From NCBI RefSeq assembly GCF_009766105.1, contig NZ_LMUH01000025.1:315190-379189 (forward strand): a stretch of DNA of 64,000 nt, in the 5' to 3' direction. How positions within the stretch are numbered: the first letter of the stretch is position 1; each line of letters starts with the position of its first letter. The notes under the pieces were generated by a model, which saw only the letters and a program-made list of their open reading frames with translations, did no database searches and had not been told where the DNA came from. This DNA is from Granulicella sp. S156 (lineage in GTDB: Bacteria > Acidobacteriota > Terriglobia > Terriglobales > Acidobacteriaceae). Made by a program: the position numbers and the translations under genes. This document shows, piece by piece, positions 1 through 8,741 of the stretch.

Positions 1-2
1 CC

Positions 3-2705
3 ATTGCTCCTGTCATGGTCTTGACCCTGACCTCCGATGTGCACGATCGAGGAGCGCTGTACGACACCGCCTCCTCGATCATCCAACAGAAGATCTCTCA
101 GTTGGATGGGATCGGTCAGGTGCAGGTGGTCGGCAGTTCTCTGCCCGCCGTGCGTATCGATCTGAACCCGCAGCAGCTCAATAGCTACGGGCTAGGCACG
201 CAGGACGTTGCCAACGTGATGTCGGGACAGAACTCCAATCGTCCCAAAGGACAGATCGGCGACGATCTGACGACAGCGGACATCACGGCAAATGATCAGA
301 TCCAAAAAGCGAAGGACTACGCGCCGATCGTCATCAGTACCAGCAATGGCAAGGTAGTACGGTTGGAAGATGTAGCCACCGTCACCGACTCCGTTCAAAC
401 CGTTCGCGCCGCCGGCTTCGTCAATGGAAAACCCTGCGTCGTGATCCTGGTCTACCGGCTGCCGGGCGCGAATGTGATCGAAACAGTCGATCGCGTAAAG
501 AAAGAACTCCCTTCTGTTCGCGCTTCGATTCCTCAATCCGATCAACTGGATGTCATTGACGATCTGACGACGACGATTCGCGCCTCAGTGAACGACGTGG
601 AACGAACGCTGATTCTTTCCATCGTCCTAGTCGTCGCCGTCGTGTTTGTCTTCCTGCGCAGCCCCCGCGCCACGTTGATTCCTGGGGTGGCCGTGACGAC
701 CTCCCTCATCGCGACCTTTGCGGTGATGTATTTCTGTGGCTATAGCCTCGACAACCTCTCACTGATGGCGCTCACCATCTCAACGGGCTTCGTCGTCGAT
801 GACGCCATCGTTGTGATGGAGAACATCACACGCTACATCGAGGAGGGTCTCCCACCAAAGAAAGCTGCCTTGAAGGGAGCGCAGGAGGTCTCCTTCACCG
901 TGCTCTCCATGAGCATGTCGCTGATTGCAGTGTTCACACCCATTCTCTTTATGGGCGGAATCCTGGGGCGGCTCTTTCACGAATTCGCTTTCACGCTTGC
1001 CACCTCGATCGCGATCTCGATGGTCATCTCGCTCACCGTAACTCCGATGATGTGCGCGTACCTGCTGAAGTCGACCAAGAACGAAGAGCATGGATTTTTC
1101 TATCGTCTCAGCGAGCGCAGCTTCGACTTCCTGCAAGCCGGATACCGGCGCAGTCTTACCTGGACTCTGCGCCACCCAATCCTCATCATCCTGAGTCTCG
1201 TTCTCACGCTTGCGCTGAACGTAGTCCTCATCGGAAAGGTTCAGAAAGGATTTTTCCCTCTCCAGGACACCGGAACCATCTTCGGAGGCATACAAGGCCC
1301 TCAGGATGCGTCTTTTCCAGCGATGCGGGATTCTATCCTTGATGCTCAGCGCATCATCAAGGCCGACCCCGCTGTGTCCTCCGTCGCTGGCTTCACAGGA
1401 GGCGGGGGCGGAGCGAGCAATACGGGCTTCATCTTTATGGCGCTGAAGCCTCTGGGTGAACGCAAGATCAGCGCTGCCGGCGTGGTCGATCGGCTACGGC
1501 CTCAGTTGGCCGGGCTGACGGGAGCTTCTACATTTCTGCAAGCCGCACAGGATCTCAGCGTGGGGGGCCGGCAAAGCAATGCTGCCTATCAATACCAACT
1601 GTCCGCCGATACGGTCGACGACCTCAGCACCTGGGGACCAAAGCTCTTTCAGGCGATGCGAAACCTGCCGCAATTGAAGGACGTGACAACCGATCAGCAG
1701 AACGACGGCCTACAGATGCTGCTGAACTATGATCGCCCCACCGCAGCACGCCTCGGTGTAACACCTCAACTGATCGACAACTCGCTCTACTATGAGTTCG
1801 GCGAGTCACAGGTTTCCACGATCTATACGTCACTCAACCAGTACTACGTGGTCATGGAGGCGGCGCCACAGTACTATCGCAGCCCAACGACGCTTCGTGA
1901 CACGTTCCTGCACTCTTCAGGCTCGGGATCCGTTCCCCTGAACGCCGTAACCAAAGCAACGGCTTCCACGTCGCCGCTTGCGGTCAATCACTCCGCGCTG
2001 TTTCCTTCGGTCACGATTGCGTTCAACCTTACGCCGGGAGTCTCTCTCGATCAGGCAACAGTCGCGATTCAGCAGCTGCAACAGAAGCTGGGTATTCCGC
2101 CTACTGTTCGCTCCCAGTTCGCAGGTACAGCAGAAGCCTTTCGGAAGTCGCTCTCGTCCGAACCACTTCTCATCGTTACGGCACTGCTTGCCATCTACAT
2201 CGTGCTCGGAGTCCTCTACGAGAGTCTGATTCATCCGATCACAATTCTTACGACGCTACCCTCCGCAAGCGTTGGAGCCTTCTTCGCGCTGATCGTCTTC
2301 AAGAGTGAGTTCGATGTCATCTCGCTCATCGGGATCTTCTTGCTGATTGGCATCGTCAAGAAGAACGCCATCATGATGATCGATTTCGCGCTTCAGGCAG
2401 AGCGTGAAGAAGGTAAGAATACCGAGGACTCGATCTTCGAGGCCTGCATGCTGCGCTTCCGCCCGATCCTGATGACAACCCTCGCCGCACTCTTCGGGGC
2501 GCTTCCGCTGGCCCTCGGGCAAGGCACAGGATCGGAGCTGCGGCGTCCGCTGGGCATCACGATTGCCGGAGGGTTGGTGTTTAGCCAGATCCTCACGCTC
2601 TACACCACGCCCGTGATCTACCTCTACTTCGATCGCATCAGCCAATGGTTTAAACATCGCCGTGGCCGCACATTCGCCGCCACGCCAGGAACCGCAACAT
2701 CCTAG
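3..2705 (+). CDS. RND multidrug efflux permease, MdtB/MdtC-like (5' partial)
   Basis: Inner-membrane proton/drug antiporter of the HAE1 RND family, the pump subunit of a tripartite efflux system. The frame is open from the left window edge, so roughly the first 130 residues of a ~1030-residue protein are missing. About 900 residues are visible: periplasmic porter domain, a block of membrane helices with the TM4 motif GFVVDDAIVVMENI (the paired Asp of the proton relay), a second porter domain, and a C-terminal helix block with GIFLLIGIVKKNAIMMIDFA, whose Lys is the other relay residue and whose wording matches MdtB/MdtC. The NodT lipoprotein gene follows after 14 bp, so pump and outer-membrane channel share an operon; the membrane-fusion partner is presumably upstream. 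Family assignment is firm; substrate is unknown. Confidence 0.95.
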   Translation: MAPVMVLTLTSDVHDRGALYDTASSIIQQKISQLDGIGQVQVVGSSLPAVRIDLNPQQLNSYGLGTQDVANVMSGQNSNRPKGQIGDDLTTADITANDQIQKAKDYAPIVISTSNGKVVRLEDVATVTDSVQTVRAAGFVNGKPCVVILVYRLPGANVIETVDRVKKELPSVRASIPQSDQLDVIDDLTTTIRASVNDVERTLILSIVLVVAVVFVFLRSPRATLIPGVAVTTSLIATFAVMYFCGYSLDNLSLMALTISTGFVVDDAIVVMENITRYIEEGLPPKKAALKGAQEVSFTVLSMSMSLIAVFTPILFMGGILGRLFHEFAFTLATSIAISMVISLTVTPMMCAYLLKSTKNEEHGFFYRLSERSFDFLQAGYRRSLTWTLRHPILIILSLVLTLALNVVLIGKVQKGFFPLQDTGTIFGGIQGPQDASFPAMRDSILDAQRIIKADPAVSSVAGFTGGGGGASNTGFIFMALKPLGERKISAAGVVDRLRPQLAGLTGASTFLQAAQDLSVGGRQSNAAYQYQLSADTVDDLSTWGPKLFQAMRNLPQLKDVTTDQQNDGLQMLLNYDRPTAARLGVTPQLIDNSLYYEFGESQVSTIYTSLNQYYVVMEAAPQYYRSPTTLRDTFLHSSGSGSVPLNAVTKATASTSPLAVNHSALFPSVTIAFNLTPGVSLDQATVAIQQLQQKLGIPPTVRSQFAGTAEAFRKSLSSEPLLIVTALLAIYIVLGVLYESLIHPITILTTLPSASVGAFFALIVFKSEFDVISLIGIFLLIGIVKKNAIMMIDFALQAEREEGKNTEDSIFEACMLRFRPILMTTLAALFGALPLALGQGTGSELRRPLGITIAGGLVFSQILTLYTTPVIYLYFDRISQWFKHRRGRTFAATPGTATS

Positions 2706-2719
2706 AGAAGGAAATAGCT

Positions 2720-4228
2720 ATGGACTTATTCAACCCCAATAAACCCGTTCGATTGCGCCTTGCAGCGACAGCAAGCCTGATGACATCGCTGCTGTGTCTG
2801 CAAGGATGTACCGTCGGTCCAAAGTATGTGCGGCCTACCATGCAGGCTCCTCCTGCCTTCAAAGAGAGTGCGCCACAGCAGTCCGCAGATGGAACCCTGT
2901 GGAAGCCGGTCAATCCACAGGACGCCGCGCTGCGCAGCAACTGGTGGGAGATCTATCAGGAGCCTGAGCTTAACGCGCTCGAAGACAAACTCAACAACTC
3001 CAATCAGAACATTGCCCAGTCGTACCAGAACTTCATGGCGGCACGCGCACAGGTTCGACAGGCCCGCGCCAGCTACTCCCCCACGGTTACGACGACTCCT
3101 GCTTATACACGGTCCCGTACCTCGGCCAATGAACTGGGTGGTGCGTCACTAGGAAGCACGAATCTCAACAGCAATGAATTCGATCTTCCGTTTGACGTCT
3201 CGTGGGAGCCCGACGTGTGGGGTCGCATCCGCAATACCGTCCGCGAATATGCGAACGCGGCGCAGGCAAGTGCTGCCGACCTGGCCAATGAACGACTCAC
3301 AGAACAGGCCAATCTTGCCGTGGACTACTTTGAGTTGCGGGGACAGGACTCGCAGATAGATCTCTACGAGAAAACTATCGAAGCCTATCGCCGCAGCCTT
3401 GAGCTCACTCGCACTCTCGGAACTACGGGAATCGATAGCGAACAATCTGTGGCCCAGGCCGAAACCACCCTCAAGACCGCCGAAGCGACTGCGACAAACC
3501 TCAACATCGCCCGCGCACAGTATGAACATGCGATCGCTCTCCTCATTGGAGAGCCGGCGTCCTCGTTCTCCCTGCCCCATCGGCCGCTCACCACGAACCT
3601 TCCGGCGGTTCCGATTGGCTTGCCTTCCGATCTGCTACAGCGTCGCCCCGACATCGCCGCAGCTGAGCGCACCATGTCTGAGGCGAACGCTCTTATCGGG
3701 GTGGAGACAGCGGCGTTCTATCCGAGCTTCAGCATCAGCGCTAGTGGAGGCTTCGAAAGCTCCAGCGTCGGAAGCTGGTTGAGCTGGCCCAGTCGCTTCT
3801 TCTCGATAGGACCCTCCGCTACGGAGACACTGTTCGATGCAGGCTTGCGGCGTGCCACAGTGGCACAGTACACGGCCCAATACAACGCGGATGTCGCGGC
3901 CTATCGGCAGACGGTCCTTACAGCCTTCCAGCAGACGGAGGACTACATCGCGACGGAGCGGATTCTTGGTCAGCAGATCCAGCAACAGAACGAAGCCATT
4001 GCCGCAGCGCAACATTATCTCGACCTGGCAAATATTCGCTATAAGACAGGCGTAGATCCCTATCTGGATGTCGCCACGGCAGAGACCAGCCTGCTCAGCA
4101 ACCAGTTGACTGAAGCTACGCTACGTATCCAGCAGATGACGAGCAACGTTCAACTCATCGAAGCTCTTGGCGGAGGTTGGGATGTGAGTCAACTGCCGTC
4201 GACGAAGAGCGTAGCCGCAAAGAAGTGA
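2720..4228 (+). CDS. NodT/OprM-type outer-membrane efflux lipoprotein
   Basis: Outer-membrane channel of the tripartite efflux system. The N-terminus has a hydrophobic signal followed by a lipobox, LLCLQGC, with the lipidated Cys near residue 29 and the sequence TVGPKYVRP that is typical right after it. Two outer-membrane-efflux-protein repeats follow (about residues 80-285 and 300-490), with the family phrases NWW near residue 75, RRPDIAAAER and LFDAG. The length of 502 aa is normal. The ATG has an AAGGA ribosome site 7-8 nt upstream and lies 14 bp after the pump gene, so the two are co-transcribed. A strong hairpin follows the stop codon. Function is well supported by family. Confidence 0.95.
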   Translation: MDLFNPNKPVRLRLAATASLMTSLLCLQGCTVGPKYVRPTMQAPPAFKESAPQQSADGTLWKPVNPQDAALRSNWWEIYQEPELNALEDKLNNSNQNIAQSYQNFMAARAQVRQARASYSPTVTTTPAYTRSRTSANELGGASLGSTNLNSNEFDLPFDVSWEPDVWGRIRNTVREYANAAQASAADLANERLTEQANLAVDYFELRGQDSQIDLYEKTIEAYRRSLELTRTLGTTGIDSEQSVAQAETTLKTAEATATNLNIARAQYEHAIALLIGEPASSFSLPHRPLTTNLPAVPIGLPSDLLQRRPDIAAAERTMSEANALIGVETAAFYPSFSISASGGFESSSVGSWLSWPSRFFSIGPSATETLFDAGLRRATVAQYTAQYNADVAAYRQTVLTAFQQTEDYIATERILGQQIQQQNEAIAAAQHYLDLANIRYKTGVDPYLDVATAETSLLSNQLTEATLRIQQMTSNVQLIEALGGGWDVSQLPSTKSVAAKK

Positions 4229-4249
4229 TTGCGGATTCGTATACGCAGG

Positions 4250-4306
4250 CTTCGAGCGTGTCATCGGATTCTCGAATCAAGCGAGAATCCGATGACATGC
4301 TCGAAG
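4250..4306. terminator. Bidirectional hairpin terminator
   Basis: Arms 4250-4274 and 4282-4306 pair over 25 bp with a single G-T wobble and a 7-nt loop. The hairpin sits exactly between the convergent efflux lipoprotein gene (stop at 4228) and the minus-strand gene ending at 4308. Few T residues follow on either side, so it may act as an RNA-stabilising stem as well as a terminator. Confidence 0.7.
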
Positions 4307-4307
4307 G

Positions 4308-5306
4308 CTAGTTAGGATTCTTCCCTCTGCTTGTGAACTTACTGAGGATGAACTCCTGGGCGAGCGCATTGATCATACGGCCACCCGTTGAGAGCGCCAC
4401 GCTGCTAAAGATCAGGCCCGCACCGCGATCTGAAGGTGGGTAGTACACATTTGTCAGTGCGGCTGAAGCCAGATCGCCGCCAATGCTGGAGTAGTTGAAC
4501 TCCTGGCTACCGTTATCACCCCTGGTAATGAACGGACTGGAGAGTGCATGGATGACACGCGACCTCCTGGTTCCCGTGCCTTGATAGAAGTAACGCGGGT
4601 CCTGATGCAACAGCGACGGCAGAATAGCTCCGCCGATCATAATGTCGGAGGCTGCATCAGCATAGGCAGCACCGAAGCGCTGGCCATACCCCTTCGCTCC
4701 TTCAACATAGGCGGGAGTATCGGCGGCCTGGTTGATGCCGGCCAGAAAGCCGGCGGTGGCGAAGACGACAGCATCCGTGGAAGTCTTGAAGGCGAGCTGG
4801 TACTTCAGCTTCGTCGTGAGCGGCACAGGGTGTGCGTCGTAGGTGACATAAAAGTTGGGAATGACTCCCAGCACGCGCTGCTGCTCCTCTGCCTTGACCT
4901 CTTCAAGAGCGATCTCCTCAGGAAGAGCCGCATTCACGGACTGCACACTTGATACGGTGAGCTTGATGCCCGTGATCTCTTCATTCTGGCCCGGCGTCAA
5001 AACGACAGCAGGCGACGTCCAGCCGGCAAACCCCTTTGCGCTGACCGTGATGTAATAGGAAACAGAGGGATGAAGACCGTTGAGCGTGAAATATCCGGTC
5101 TGGTCCGCCACAGCCTTGTGGTGCTCGCTGGGAGAGGTGCTGTCAACACTAACCGTGGCTCCGGGGATAGCATCGCCATCAGAGTCGGTCGCAAAACCAT
5201 CAATACTTGCGGGCTGCGGCTCAGGTGCTGAAATTAATTGACCTGAAACAGAAACAGCAGAGAGACAAAAAACAAAAATACAGAGGTACTGCCTGATGCG
5301 CATCAT
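4308..5306 (-). CDS. Secreted protein with carboxypeptidase-regulatory-like domain
   Basis: A 332-aa exported protein. An N-terminal signal peptide (hydrophobic stretch YLCIFVFCLSAVSVSG) is followed by a carboxypeptidase-regulatory-like beta-sandwich at about residues 32-110, recognisable from GFATDSDGDAIPGATVSV and DQTGYFTLNGLHP. The rest (about 130-332) is alpha/beta with small hydrophobic helices and no catalytic motif that I recognise. Proteins built this way are frequent in Acidobacteria and usually have no assigned role; a surface or outer-membrane location is an inference. The ATG pair at 5306/5303 has an AGAGGA ribosome site upstream. It is transcribed alone, convergent with the efflux operon. 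Confidence 0.8.
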   Translation of the reverse strand: MMRIRQYLCIFVFCLSAVSVSGQLISAPEPQPASIDGFATDSDGDAIPGATVSVDSTSPSEHHKAVADQTGYFTLNGLHPSVSYYITVSAKGFAGWTSPAVVLTPGQNEEITGIKLTVSSVQSVNAALPEEIALEEVKAEEQQRVLGVIPNFYVTYDAHPVPLTTKLKYQLAFKTSTDAVVFATAGFLAGINQAADTPAYVEGAKGYGQRFGAAYADAASDIMIGGAILPSLLHQDPRYFYQGTGTRRSRVIHALSSPFITRGDNGSQEFNYSSIGGDLASAALTNVYYPPSDRGAGLIFSSVALSTGGRMINALAQEFILSKFTSRGKNPN

Positions 5307-6000
5307 TTAAAACGTCCTCTTGGAACAGACGCGACAGCACCCCCTAACGGTGCAAACATTGACAATTCTCGACAGAGGAAATGCACTGTAAAGACGCGGT
5401 AATCGGCGATCAGATGCATTCGGTCAGAAGTCATCACAAGAAGTATCTATGCCTTGCCAATTACTTTGCATCCGAAGTGACGATAGCTTCATCTGAATTG
5501 ATTGGATTTTAATCTCATGAAGGCGCTCCGCTCATACGGAACTGCAAAGCAGTGATTCTGCGTTGCCTTCATCCTGCGCGTGCGATGTGCTGGACAGCGC
5601 GTTGAAATCCTGGTGGATCGTTGAGCTCGGAAACACCGTCTAAGGATTCGGCATGTGCTGACGAGCAATCCGAGATCGGGCGGAATGTCACGTTAGTCTA
5701 GTCGCAGAGTCCCACAGGAATCGCATACAGCTCACAGCTGCACATGCCCCTCACATAGAGAACCCGTGGTGTTTCTCTATGTTACGAAACATATGCTAAC
5801 ATTCCGATTTAACACAGACTGACAATAATTCAGGTAACTATGGGTCATTTCCTTTCTTCGGCCCAGCACTGAGACGTATTGTGTAAAGAGCCTGATACAA
5901 CAGATCGCTGCCTCAAATCACAGGGCAGTGAACACCAATCGCTGAAACGGTACGATATTTCGACGGTCCTATTTGCTGTGTATGTGGAGGTAAGTGTTTC
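5307..6000. other. 694-bp divergent intergenic region
   Basis: Lies between the minus-strand exported-protein gene and the MFS gene and must hold both promoters. The only structure I see is around 5771-5793: GTTTC and GAAAC ten bases apart (5771-5775, 5786-5790) overlapping the palindrome TATGTTACGAAACATA (5778-5793). This could be an operator for the sugar transporter and includes one CGAAA half-site like those upstream of the beta-galactosidase gene. No convincing coding sequence or RNA gene was found. Confidence 0.4.
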
Positions 6001-7821
6001 ATGCCCTATGTTGCTCCCGCCGCTCCTGATTCAACATCGCACCCTATCGACGACGGAAATAAAACATACAACCGTCTGTTGCTGACCGTCGCTGGACTCG
6101 GAGGTCTGCTCTATGGAGTGGATGTTGGCATCATTGGCGGAGCGCTGCCTTATCTCGAAGCCACTTCGCATCTGAACGCCGGACAGCTTTCCATCATCGT
6201 TGCAGCAGTGCTGCTTGGAACCGTGATCTCCACGTTATTTGCGGGCCTGCTTGCCGACTGGATGGGCCGCAAACCCCTTATGGCCTTGAGCGGGCTCACC
6301 TTTGTGGTGAGTATTCCAGTCATTGCCCTCTCGCATGGCTACGGGCCATTGTTCTTCGGACGCCTGCTGCAAGGCATCAGCGGCGGGTTGATCGGCATCG
6401 TTATTCCGCTCTACCTGGCCGAGTGCCTGCCAGCATCGAAACGTGGCAAGGGTACAGGCACTTTTCAGTGGCTGCTCACATTCGGTATCTTTGCGGCGGC
6501 ACTTATTGGCATGTACTTCAGCTATCGTCTCAAAGCGATACCCACGACTGCCAACGCGGCGACTCTATTCACATTCAAAGACCACGCGTGGCGTCAGATC
6601 TTCTGGGTCTCCTTACCACCAGGAGTTCTCTTTGTGATTGGCAGCCTGTTCCTCGGCGAATCTCCGCGCTGGCTCTTCAAACGTGGGGAAAAAGACCGTG
6701 CGCTGGCTTCCCTGCTTCGCTCACGCAGCCCCCAACAGGCAGCGACCGAACTGCAGGAGATGGAACAAATCGCGCTTGCCGTCAAGGTGCAGCCCTCTAC
6801 AGGAAAAGAGATCAAGGATTCTCTGCTGCGCCGAAAGTATGTATTCCCATTTCTGCTAACCTGCGTGATCCTGTTCTGCAACACGGCGACAGGAATCAAT
6901 TCGATCATTGGATATAACACCACCATCCTGATGCAAAGCGGTCTCTCCGACTTCCTTGCGCACTGGGGCTATGTCATCTTCACCATGATGAATTTCCTGA
7001 TGACGATGATCGGCGTGACACTGGTGGATAAGAAAGGCCGCAAGTTTCTATTCATCCTCGGCACCTCGGGAATTACTGTGTCGCTGATCTGCGTCGGCGT
7101 GTTATTTCTACAGACCGAAAAGCTGAATGTAGATTGTCGCAACTCGATTCAGTCCAAGGTGAGCACCGATCAGACTCTGACGCTGCCCTTCAATGAGGGC
7201 GAAGCGCAAAAGCTTCTTGCAGCCAGCGGATACTCCGGAGATCAGATCCAAAGCAATCGGGCATCCCTGACCGTCATCTACTCCTATGGTGATTTCACAG
7301 CAGCAACCGACTTTGTGCGCTCGGACGATTCCGGAGTAGCTCCCATTCAGATCACGCGCGAAAGCGCTGTACCGACGAACAAGGTGGAATCATTTTTCAA
7401 AAATCCCTTCGCCGATCTGGATGCCGCTCGCACTGCGCCGCTGAAGATTGACCGAGCCTATATCGGGTACGTTCCAGACGCGAGACATGGTTGGCTTGTA
7501 GCTCTCTGTCTGTATGGGTTTGTGTCGTTCTACGCGCTTGGTCCTGGGGTGTGCGTGTGGATCGCGCTGTCGGAGTTGATGCCGACGCGCATTCGCTCCA
7601 ACGGCATGAGCTTCGCCCTCGTCATCAACCAGACGGTTGCAACGACGCTTGCGGGAATCTTCCTCCCGGTCGTCAGCAAGCATGGGTATTCCTCGATGTT
7701 CTTCCTGTTCACCGGGTTTACGGTGATCTATCTGCTGACGATTCTCTTCTTTCTCCCGGAGACAAAGGGCAAGACGCTGGAAGAGATCGAAGCCCATTTT
7801 GAAGCGCCACGACAAGCTTAA
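6001..7821 (+). CDS. Sugar-porter family MFS transporter with large periplasmic loop
   Basis: Inner-membrane sugar/proton symporter of the MFS sugar-porter family (XylE/GalP type). Signatures: DWMGRKPL after TM2, GRLLQGISGGLIGIVIPLYLAE at TM4, GESPRWLFKRG at the end of the first half, DKKGRK between TM8 and TM9, and PETKGKTLEEIE at the C-terminus. The protein has 606 aa against ~470-500 for the family; the excess is a hydrophilic stretch of about 125 residues (approximately 371-495) between TM9 and TM10, predicted to face the periplasm. The ATG has GGAGG ten bases upstream. It converges on the DeoR regulator and GH35 beta-galactosidase genes, so the substrate is plausibly galactose or a galactoside; that is inference from context. 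Confidence 0.9.
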   Translation: MPYVAPAAPDSTSHPIDDGNKTYNRLLLTVAGLGGLLYGVDVGIIGGALPYLEATSHLNAGQLSIIVAAVLLGTVISTLFAGLLADWMGRKPLMALSGLTFVVSIPVIALSHGYGPLFFGRLLQGISGGLIGIVIPLYLAECLPASKRGKGTGTFQWLLTFGIFAAALIGMYFSYRLKAIPTTANAATLFTFKDHAWRQIFWVSLPPGVLFVIGSLFLGESPRWLFKRGEKDRALASLLRSRSPQQAATELQEMEQIALAVKVQPSTGKEIKDSLLRRKYVFPFLLTCVILFCNTATGINSIIGYNTTILMQSGLSDFLAHWGYVIFTMMNFLMTMIGVTLVDKKGRKFLFILGTSGITVSLICVGVLFLQTEKLNVDCRNSIQSKVSTDQTLTLPFNEGEAQKLLAASGYSGDQIQSNRASLTVIYSYGDFTAATDFVRSDDSGVAPIQITRESAVPTNKVESFFKNPFADLDAARTAPLKIDRAYIGYVPDARHGWLVALCLYGFVSFYALGPGVCVWIALSELMPTRIRSNGMSFALVINQTVATTLAGIFLPVVSKHGYSSMFFLFTGFTVIYLLTILFFLPETKGKTLEEIEAHFEAPRQA

Positions 7822-7826
7822 ACAGA

Positions 7827-7870
7827 GGGAGCCTGCGCGGCAGAAATAGCGGCGCAGGCTCCAGTTATTT
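7827..7870. terminator. Bidirectional terminator between MFS and DeoR genes
   Basis: An 11-bp perfect GC-rich stem, GGAGCCTGCGC (7828-7838) with GCGCAGGCTCC (7852-7862), separated by 13 nt and followed by AGTTATTTA. It separates the convergent transporter and regulator genes. Confidence 0.7.
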
Positions 7871-7879
7871 ACAGCGGTG

Positions 7880-8701
7880 CTAGACCAGGATGAGTTCTAT
7901 TCCAAGCCCTCTGATGGCCTCTTCCTGATCCGCAGGAAGGTTCGAATCGGTAATCACCGTATGAATCGCATCTGCTGGAACGATGAGCGAAAGGCTCCGC
8001 CGTCCGAACTTGGTGGAGTCACAGACCATCACCACTTTTTCCGCCGTGTGAACCATCGCCCGATTGATACGAGCCTCCAATACATTGGGGGTCGTCAGGC
8101 CTGCCTTGGCATCGAACCCGTCCACACCGAGAAACAAGATATCCGCGTGGATCTCGCGAATCATATCTTCCGCAATCGGTCCGGCCAGGGAAAAAGAGCT
8201 CTTACGTAAAGTCCCGCCGGTAAGGATTACGTCGAAGTCGGTTTCAGCTAGTTCGGTGGCGATGTTGACGGCATTGGTAATGATGGTCAGGTTGGTAAAT
8301 CCGGAGAGAGCGCGAGCAATCGCCGTGGTCGTCGTGCCGGAGTCCAGAAGAACGCATTGCCCTTCCTGAATCAGCTTTACGGCAGCGGCAGCAATCCGCT
8401 GTTTTTCCTTAAGTTGATGCTGCTCTTTCGCCTTGAGGGGAGGGTCGATCAGCACACTGCTGCGTGGAAGAGCTCCGCCGTGACTGCGCTGCAAAAGTCC
8501 CTTCGACTCCAGATAGTCGAGATCCTTGCGGATAGTGATACGAGATATCCCGAAGATATCCGAAAGCTCGGAGACCAGCACTCGACCATCACGTTGAATG
8601 AGCTCAAGCATGCGCTGTCTGCGTTCCCCAATCAGCAGACCTTCCCTGTTTGATGTATCTGATGTTGACGTTTTAGGCTTTCGCATAGGCGTATCCATCA
8701 T
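7880..8701 (-). CDS. DeoR/GlpR-family transcriptional repressor
   Basis: Sugar-responsive repressor of about 273 aa. An N-terminal DeoR helix-turn-helix (about residues 22-75: ERRQRMLELIQRDGRVLVSE, ISRITIRKDLDYLESKG, then LLQRSHGGA) precedes a sugar-phosphate-sensing domain with the ligand loop DSGTTT and the motif ILTGGTLR. The frame stays open upstream, but family proteins begin near MRKPKTS...GLLIGERR, so I use the ATG pair at 8701/8698, which has AGG just upstream. The gene follows the GH35 beta-galactosidase stop by 40 bp and is co-oriented, so they form an operon. It probably represses the locus through the CGAAA-repeat site at 10692-10712; the effector is likely a phosphorylated sugar (inference). 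Confidence 0.88.
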   Translation of the reverse strand: MMDTPMRKPKTSTSDTSNREGLLIGERRQRMLELIQRDGRVLVSELSDIFGISRITIRKDLDYLESKGLLQRSHGGALPRSSVLIDPPLKAKEQHQLKEKQRIAAAAVKLIQEGQCVLLDSGTTTTAIARALSGFTNLTIITNAVNIATELAETDFDVILTGGTLRKSSFSLAGPIAEDMIREIHADILFLGVDGFDAKAGLTTPNVLEARINRAMVHTAEKVVMVCDSTKFGRRSLSLIVPADAIHTVITDSNLPADQEEAIRGLGIELILV

Positions 8702-8741
8702 AACCTTGCATCGCAAGTGATACGAAAACAAATCAGCTTTA

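Noticed and set aside
5879-6085. Short plus-strand ORF running into the MFS gene
   Set aside because: Out of frame with the transporter, no SD, and no protein-like features.
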